Of a stretch of 35,692 bases of DNA, positions 30,353-35,692 are shown one piece after another. Origin of the DNA: Marine Group II euryarchaeote MED-G33 (GTDB lineage Archaea; Thermoplasmatota; Poseidoniia; Poseidoniales; Thalassarchaeaceae). The DNA is taken from NCBI GenBank assembly GCA_002457195.1, contig NTJU01000004.1, forward strand, positions 1 to 35,692, read 5' to 3'. Positions within the stretch are counted from its first letter, which is position 1, and the number at the start of each line of letters is the position of its first letter. Under the pieces are notes generated by a model. It saw nothing but the letters and a program-made list of their open reading frames with translations. It was not told the origin of the DNA and did no database searches. A program made the position numbers and the translations under genes.

Positions 30353-32173
30353 TTACTCTACGGTGACTGATTTCGCGAGGTTGCGAGGGCGATCAACATC
30401 GCACTCAAGAGCCAGTGCGGTGTGGTATGCAATCAGCTGCAATGGCAATACAGTCAACATGGGCGAAAACATTGGATCGGTTGCAGGAACTGGAATCGAG
30501 ATGTCCCCCTCTTCTGCTATCGAGTCTCCTTCTTCGTGAATGAGAATGATCTTCGCTCCTCGAGCACGACATTCGTGAATACTCGAAACCGTCTTGTCCT
30601 TTAGTGCATCATTGGGTGCAACGACAATCACTGGACTACCTTCCTCTAGAAGTGCAATGGGTCCATGCTTCATTTCGCCAGCAGGATATGCCAAGCATGG
30701 AATGTAAGCTAGTTCCATCAGCTTGAGAGCGCCTTCCCGGGCAACTGGTGCTGAAATTCCACGGCCCAAGAAAAGTACACTCTTGGCATTCTTGACCGCA
30801 TTCACGACTTCGGCGATGGGGCCTTGGTTGGAAAGATATTGATCGACCAATTGTGGTATTTGTTGCAAGGACTTTGTCAAACGCTTTCCTTTCTCTCTTG
30901 AGAGTGTACGAGCTCTACCAATCTGAATTGCAAACATCGACAATGCAGCAACCATGTTTGAGAATGCCTTGGTAGAAGCCACAGATTGCTCAGGTCCAGA
31001 ATGGATGTAACACCCCTTCCCACATTGTCTAGCAATGGTTGAACCAACGACGTTGATGACACCTCGTATTTCACCACCCTTCAACTGAATCTCCTTCACT
31101 GCGGCAAGGGTATCTGCTGTTTCACCAGATTGACTAACTGCAAAATGAATTGCATCGGTTTCAATCACCGGATTATTGTGACGGAATTCACTGCTGACAT
31201 GTGCAAGCGCAGGGACTCTGGCCAATTCTTCAATCGCGAGTCTACCAACTTGTGCGGCATGCAAAGCAGTTCCACAACCCAGCAAGCGGACGTGAGGAAT
31301 TTTTTGCAATTCCTTGGATGATAATCCCAATCCCCCAAGGCGTGCATTCCCATCGGAAATTGCAAGCCGGCCGGTTAGACATTGTCGAAGTGCTTCGGGT
31401 TGCTCATGTATTTCCTTGAGCATGAAGTGTGGGTAATCGCCCAGTTCGGCTTCACCCCAATCATCATCCAAGATTGTGACTTCAGAATCAATTGATTTAC
31501 CATCAAAGCGACTGGTTTTGATGCCATCTGATGTAACCACTGCCAAATCTCCATCTTCCAATCGAATGACTTGTTGAGTAAGAGTTTGAAGTGGCAATGT
31601 ATCGCTCGCAATCCAATTTTCCCCGTCACCGATTCCAATGACCAATGGGGAACCATTGCGAGCACAGATGATCATGTCATGACCTTCGAAAACGACACAT
31701 AGACCCCATGTGCCTCTAGCACGTTTCAGTGTTCGCCGGACTGCAGTCAAGGGCTTTGCACCATTTTCAACCTCTCGATGAATCAAATGAACCAAAGCCT
31801 CTGAATCGGTATCTGAACGAAGTTTGGTTCCTTCTTTTTCTAAGCGGTTTCGGAGTGAACGTGCATTCTCAATGATTCCATTGTGCACCAAGGCAATCTT
31901 TCCATCGACTGAGCAATGCGGATGGGCGTTTGCATCCGTCACCCCTCCATGTGTAGCCCATCGAGTGTGTGCAATACCACAGGTCCCCTTGATGTTCTTC
32001 GGGATAATTGATTCTAAATCGGCGACCTTTCCGATTCGTTTGTGTACCGTAACATCTCCATTTTTGACTGCGATTCCTGAGGAATCATAGCCACGATATT
32101 CGAGCCTACGGAGTCCTTCCACCAAGAATGGAGTCGCTTGCCGATCTCCGATATAACCAATGATGCCACACAT
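30353..32173 (-). CDS. glmS: Glutamine-fructose-6-phosphate aminotransferase (isomerizing)
   Basis: The enzyme makes glucosamine-6-phosphate, the first step to UDP-GlcNAc and surface glycans. The 606-aa protein begins MCGIIGYIGDRQA, where the N-terminal Cys is the glutaminase nucleophile. RLEYRGYDSSGIAV and GIAHTRWATHGGVTDANAHP follow. Two SIS domains follow: CGTALHAAQVGRLAIEEL near residue 300 and FLGRGISAPVAREGALKLME near residue 470. The C-terminal tail is PRNLAKSVTVE. The length is standard. The start lies 9 nt after the stop of the subtilase gene, so they may be co-transcribed. It converges on the KaiC-like gene with 2 nt between stops. Confidence 0.97.
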   Translation of the reverse strand: MCGIIGYIGDRQATPFLVEGLRRLEYRGYDSSGIAVKNGDVTVHKRIGKVADLESIIPKNIKGTCGIAHTRWATHGGVTDANAHPHCSVDGKIALVHNGIIENARSLRNRLEKEGTKLRSDTDSEALVHLIHREVENGAKPLTAVRRTLKRARGTWGLCVVFEGHDMIICARNGSPLVIGIGDGENWIASDTLPLQTLTQQVIRLEDGDLAVVTSDGIKTSRFDGKSIDSEVTILDDDWGEAELGDYPHFMLKEIHEQPEALRQCLTGRLAISDGNARLGGLGLSSKELQKIPHVRLLGCGTALHAAQVGRLAIEELARVPALAHVSSEFRHNNPVIETDAIHFAVSQSGETADTLAAVKEIQLKGGEIRGVINVVGSTIARQCGKGCYIHSGPEQSVASTKAFSNMVAALSMFAIQIGRARTLSREKGKRLTKSLQQIPQLVDQYLSNQGPIAEVVNAVKNAKSVLFLGRGISAPVAREGALKLMELAYIPCLAYPAGEMKHGPIALLEEGSPVIVVAPNDALKDKTVSSIHECRARGAKIILIHEEGDSIAEEGDISIPVPATDPMFSPMLTVLPLQLIAYHTALALECDVDRPRNLAKSVTVE

Positions 32174-32182
32174 GAAGAATCC

Positions 32183-35100
32183 TCACATCTTTACAGTTTC
32201 ACCGCACAATGGGCACTTTACTCTCCGCGCTTTATTCGCTCGTGCGTTGAAGGTCGATTCACAAGAAGCGCAAGTCACGGGAATCTCAGGTGCTGGCAAA
32301 TCAGGTAAAGGTGGTAATTCCCCTGGTGCCGGTAAAGGTGGCAACTCCCCTGGTGCCGGTAAAGGTGGAAACTCCCCAGAAGTTGGCAATTCGCCGGGCA
32401 CCGGTAATGGGGGCAAACCGGATTCTTCGATTGCTTTGTGCATCTCCTCCATCACCTGTTTCATCTCCGCCTCAACTGCACGACGTTCCCGCCTTGATGT
32501 ACGGGCGGAGCGATTTGAGCTAGAATCAGGATCTTCAGGTCCATCCTCAATGACAACCGCACTCACTGGTGCCGGTGATAAATCATCATCAGCAGATTCA
32601 GTTATTTCCTCTTCAGAGATTACCGAAACGATCGGAGTCACTTCAATTTCATCACCTGATTCATCAGATTCTAAATCAACCCAATTTTCATTGACAAATC
32701 CGACCTTTACATCGGAATCAGCCCTCCGCCTGCGATTCGATGTCACGACGAAGGTGACGAACAGTGAAAGGGAACAGAACGTAATCACGACTGAATTCAT
32801 GAGGGCTTGGAATGTAGATTCATCTAGACTCAACCAAATACGAATCTCATCCAACAAACCATGATCCGGAGTTTCAACGGTCGGATCTTCAACCATCTTC
32901 CGAACACGTAAACCATTACTTGTCACATACGTGAAATGAAGTTCGCCTGAATCATCAGTACGCCATGCGGTCAATAGAACACCACTGCTCAGTCGATCGG
33001 ATAGCCACATGTTTCCATCTCCGTCATCATTGGATAGAAGGCCATAGTGCAGTTTGGGCCCGGTTGGAGAAATCGCATCGTAGAGAATTTGTATACCACG
33101 ATCTGTTTCAATAAGAGCAATATTTGACAACCCACGAGCGGGAGTTCTACTTTCAATCCCTTGAAACCATGACGGTGGAGATATTCGAGTCACCAATTCT
33201 GCATTCGCTTCGGTGCCTTCCCGCCATGCAGTGAAAATTGTTTCAGAACCATCGCTATTCTCAACCAACAGCATTTTCCCGGAAGTCGCATCATCGCCAG
33301 CAGCAATTGAGAATGCCCAGTTTTGTTCATCGATATTCCCATGTGCATAGAACATTCCTAGGCGCTCTTCACCCGTCGAATCGTCACGAAGGTTTTGGTG
33401 TAAAAGGTGGATGTCATCCTCGCCGATTTCAACTTCGATCGATGATGCTGAACGAGGATACAGATCAATATCCAAGATAGTGTTGCGATGGATTTCCCAA
33501 TCATCTGCTGACAGAGGTGAATCCGTTTCAATCAGGAAGATTGTCGTGAGGTCTTGGTAGGTTCCACCCGTCACCAAATCTCGATGGAATCCCGCGATGA
33601 CGACTGAATCGTCTCTTTGGTCAAGACCCAAGCCCCAATAGGTTCCCGATGAGGTGAGGAGGCCTGGCATCAAATCCTGACGTGGAGTCATTTGACAAGT
33701 TCGATCGATTGTTGTATATGATACGGTGGAGCGAATAAACGAATTCTCATCGAAATATGAGCGGGTCCATGCTACAGTCACAATTCCTTGGTAACTATTT
33801 ACTGCGACATCACCAAGCCATTCCGTTTCCAATTCCAAACATGTGTACAATGATTGATCGAGTGCCATGCGATGTACGAACAATTTTGATCCTACAGAAG
33901 TGAACAATAGTGAATCCTCACCCAAACCAGCAGACGCCTCGATCTGATGTGTGGATTGGAGTGCAGGTGTCCGTGCACCTGAGAGAGTGACATAGTCTTG
34001 AACGATGACAAAATCAGCAACATTGTTGTCAGAAACAAGATCTGTTGATGTGATTATTGTTGCTCGATATGAAATTCCGCGTGCGTCTGAAATATTCCCT
34101 GCAAATGTGATTGAAGAACTCATTTGACCAAGGATGACGGTTGCATTGAATACATCATACAACTCATACCCAAATTCATTCATCATACTCAATTCAACTG
34201 AAAATGAATCCGAATCTCTGGCACCAAGATTGTCGATTCGAATCGAAATTGTGTATGGTTCATTGGGGCGTGGGACTGCAGGATTTGTGGTTACTGCACC
34301 AGGTCGAATCGCGAGGTCGACACCGTCGGGTCGCGGTTGTACTGGGAATGTGATGATGGCCGAGTTATCTGAACGGTCAGTTTCAGGAATCGCTTGACCG
34401 GGGTCTATTACAATCTCCAAATCCTGCCCACCACTCGCCATTGGATTCCAATAGAGAACAACCTCAATGACTTGACCTGGTTCGATGAGTGGAATGGTCG
34501 CTTCGCTTCGTTTTGTCCCTTCTTCCCGGAGGTGGACGACTACTTCTTCGGCGTCGGCATCTCCGTTATTTCGTATTTCTGCGCGAACTTCGAGGAACGT
34601 ATTCACATAGGCCTCTTCAATAGGAACACCATATTCCTCGACAGAAATGGAGCCGAAAATTGAGAGAGCGGGGGCAGGAGGGTAATTATCAACCTCAACT
34701 GTACGACGCAATTCATCACTGATTACGCCAGAATGATCATGCCCTCGAACTGCAATACGATATGTGCCATCTTCCACTTCGGTCGTATCCCAATCGAAAT
34801 CCCAAGATGCGTCGGTGTATTCACCTTGGGTGACAAGTCTTGTTTCTTCCCATTCACCCTTTCCAACGCGTATTTCAACTGATTCTGGTTCGGGTGTCAA
34901 GAAAGTACCTTCAACTTCCGTGATTCCACTTAGAGGGGCATTTCCACTCGGACTGTCGATCGAGATACTCTGTGTACCTACCATCACTTCAACCCATGCT
35001 GTCTCCGAGCATATGTCTGTGCTGTCACGTGCCCTGACTTCTATTGTCAGTTCGTCGTCATCAACCCAATCTTGAACGTAAAATATGTGTGACCAATTTG

Positions 35101-35692
35101 ATGCGCCAAGTTCTACCCCATCTGAAAGAGTTGCTTGGGTCCAGCTAAATGCATCCCTCTTTTCACGCGGCGAAGTATGGTTTTCTTGATACCAATACCA
35201 ACCATGGATCAGAACTTCTTCTATTGTTTCTCCTACTTGTTGGGGGTGTTTTGCTTCGCCACGGACCCGATATGATTCACCTTCGATTAACCAAGATCCA
35301 TTCGAATGACTCTGAATGTCAACCCAATCGCCAGAACCTGTGGGAGCAGGGTCACAACCGCCATCGCCACCACCGCCACCACTTTGCCCGGTAAGATTCT
35401 CCAATATTCGTGCACCATCGACAATTCCGAAACCATACTTCTCATTCCAATTTTCATCGAAATCCGTATCATAGGCCCCACCTCTAAGTTCTGAATTATC
35501 ACGAAGCAAGTCCCTGATTTCATCTAGATCTAAATCTTCATCAATACCGAGCATTATGGCAATCAGACCACTGACGTGTGGGGTTGCCATACTGGTCCCA
35601 TCCATCTCTTGGTAATCGTTATCCGCCATCGGTCGAGGTTGATTTGGCAATTGGAGAGAGCCTTCTTGGTGTCGGGGGGCATTGATTCCAGA
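32183..35692 (-). CDS. Membrane-anchored subtilase (S8 protease), 5' part beyond the right edge (partial)
   Basis: The frame is open to the right edge, so the signal peptide, the catalytic Asp and the catalytic His lie outside. The visible N-terminal end carries the serine motif DGTSMATPHVSGLIAIMLG, with the catalytic Ser codon at 35591-35593. Next come beta domains: a P-domain-like or Ig-like segment and two CARDB-like repeats (VNTFLEVRAEIRNNGDADAE and NEPYTISIRIDNLGARDSD). A long beta-propeller-like region follows. A membrane helix (SVVITFCSLSLFVTFVV) ends in NRRRR, leaving a tail of about 180 residues in the cytoplasm. The tail is acidic, then has 9-residue PAPGELPPL repeats, and ends in a zinc ribbon, CASC-x16-CPLC. 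Extracellular proteolysis is certain in outline; the inner zinc ribbon is unusual. Confidence 0.88.
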   Translation of the reverse strand, partial: SGINAPRHQEGSLQLPNQPRPMADNDYQEMDGTSMATPHVSGLIAIMLGIDEDLDLDEIRDLLRDNSELRGGAYDTDFDENWNEKYGFGIVDGARILENLTGQSGGGGGDGGCDPAPTGSGDWVDIQSHSNGSWLIEGESYRVRGEAKHPQQVGETIEEVLIHGWYWYQENHTSPREKRDAFSWTQATLSDGVELGASNWSHIFYVQDWVDDDELTIEVRARDSTDICSETAWVEVMVGTQSISIDSPSGNAPLSGITEVEGTFLTPEPESVEIRVGKGEWEETRLVTQGEYTDASWDFDWDTTEVEDGTYRIAVRGHDHSGVISDELRRTVEVDNYPPAPALSIFGSISVEEYGVPIEEAYVNTFLEVRAEIRNNGDADAEEVVVHLREEGTKRSEATIPLIEPGQVIEVVLYWNPMASGGQDLEIVIDPGQAIPETDRSDNSAIITFPVQPRPDGVDLAIRPGAVTTNPAVPRPNEPYTISIRIDNLGARDSDSFSVELSMMNEFGYELYDVFNATVILGQMSSSITFAGNISDARGISYRATIITSTDLVSDNNVADFVIVQDYVTLSGARTPALQSTHQIEASAGLGEDSLLFTSVGSKLFVHRMALDQSLYTCLELETEWLGDVAVNSYQGIVTVAWTRSYFDENSFIRSTVSYTTIDRTCQMTPRQDLMPGLLTSSGTYWGLGLDQRDDSVVIAGFHRDLVTGGTYQDLTTIFLIETDSPLSADDWEIHRNTILDIDLYPRSASSIEVEIGEDDIHLLHQNLRDDSTGEERLGMFYAHGNIDEQNWAFSIAAGDDATSGKMLLVENSDGSETIFTAWREGTEANAELVTRISPPSWFQGIESRTPARGLSNIALIETDRGIQILYDAISPTGPKLHYGLLSNDDGDGNMWLSDRLSSGVLLTAWRTDDSGELHFTYVTSNGLRVRKMVEDPTVETPDHGLLDEIRIWLSLDESTFQALMNSVVITFCSLSLFVTFVVTSNRRRRADSDVKVGFVNENWVDLESDESGDEIEVTPIVSVISEEEITESADDDLSPAPVSAVVIEDGPEDPDSSSNRSARTSRRERRAVEAEMKQVMEEMHKAIEESGLPPLPVPGELPTSGEFPPLPAPGELPPLPAPGELPPLPDLPAPEIPVTCASCESTFNARANKARRVKCPLCGETVKM
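32304..32384 (-). repeat. Three tandem 27-bp coding repeats
   Basis: Three 27-bp units (32304-32330, 32331-32357, 32358-32384) each start GGTAAAGGTGG on the plus strand. On the minus strand they encode the 9-residue unit PAPGELPPL in the cytoplasmic tail of the subtilase. The first two differ at two bases; the third diverges at its end. They are protein-level repeats, not a CRISPR array. Confidence 0.85.

Noticed and set aside
32304-32384. Short tandem repeats as a CRISPR array
   Set aside because: The units are directly adjacent with no spacers, stay in frame, and encode PAPGELPPL in the subtilase tail.
32160-32864. Long plus-strand open frame (234 aa), rich in Gly, Ser and Thr
   Set aside because: It is antisense to the subtilase tail; its composition is the mirror of the Pro-rich repeats and acidic region.

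Overview
The window looks like chromosomal DNA from a marine archaeon, most likely Marine Group II (Candidatus Poseidoniales) or a close relative. This is inferred from gene content, not from a marker-gene tree. The support is an archaeal two-repeat TBP, an archaeal-type mevalonate kinase, a KaiC-like ATPase, leaderless-type promoters with a TATA box about 26 nt before the start codon, tRNA genes with a TATA-driven leader, many large secreted or membrane-anchored surface proteins, and very dense packing. No rRNA, CRISPR array, insertion sequence or integrase was seen. No stretch over 300 bases lacks a gene.

Layout. 1-2234 (minus): a secreted protein cut by the left edge, and two small tandem paralogous membrane proteins. 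2244-3925 (minus): TBP and mevalonate kinase. 4031-7440 (plus): FixC-like flavoprotein, FixX-like ferredoxin and CysS. 7441-10137 (minus): a secreted lamin-tail/amidohydrolase protein. 10219-13112 (plus): a sialidase-like lipoprotein, a small hypothetical gene and a RecB/Cas4-like nuclease. 13109-17662 (minus): an island of unfamiliar genes interrupted by two tRNA-Arg genes. It contains a five-gene, tightly overlapping operon with a C39-like cysteine peptidase, then, beyond the tRNAs, a SprT-like zincin, a zinc-binding protein and an unknown protein. 17743-20910 (minus): IleS. 20984-27447: HMA-DUF4396 membrane protein, Mpo1-like protein, NadE, fused aconitase X, sugar-nucleotide epimerase and BtpA-family protein. 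27420-32173: MFS exporter, Maf-like pyrophosphatase, KaiC-like ATPase and GlmS. 32183-35692 (minus): a subtilase cut by the right edge, carrying CARDB-like domains, a membrane anchor and a cytoplasmic zinc ribbon.

How the genes fit together. Mevalonate kinase and the aconitase X protein may both serve archaeal isoprenoid synthesis. FixC-FixX would pass electrons from an electron-transfer flavoprotein encoded elsewhere to quinone. The secreted hydrolase, sialidase-like lipoprotein and subtilase suit a heterotroph that degrades polymers and proteins. GlmS and the epimerase feed surface glycan synthesis. The least explained part is the 13.1-17.7 kb island. Several promoters carry strong palindromes near the start codon (1459-1479, 3961-3980, 10198-10215, 20917-20933) that look like repressor operators.
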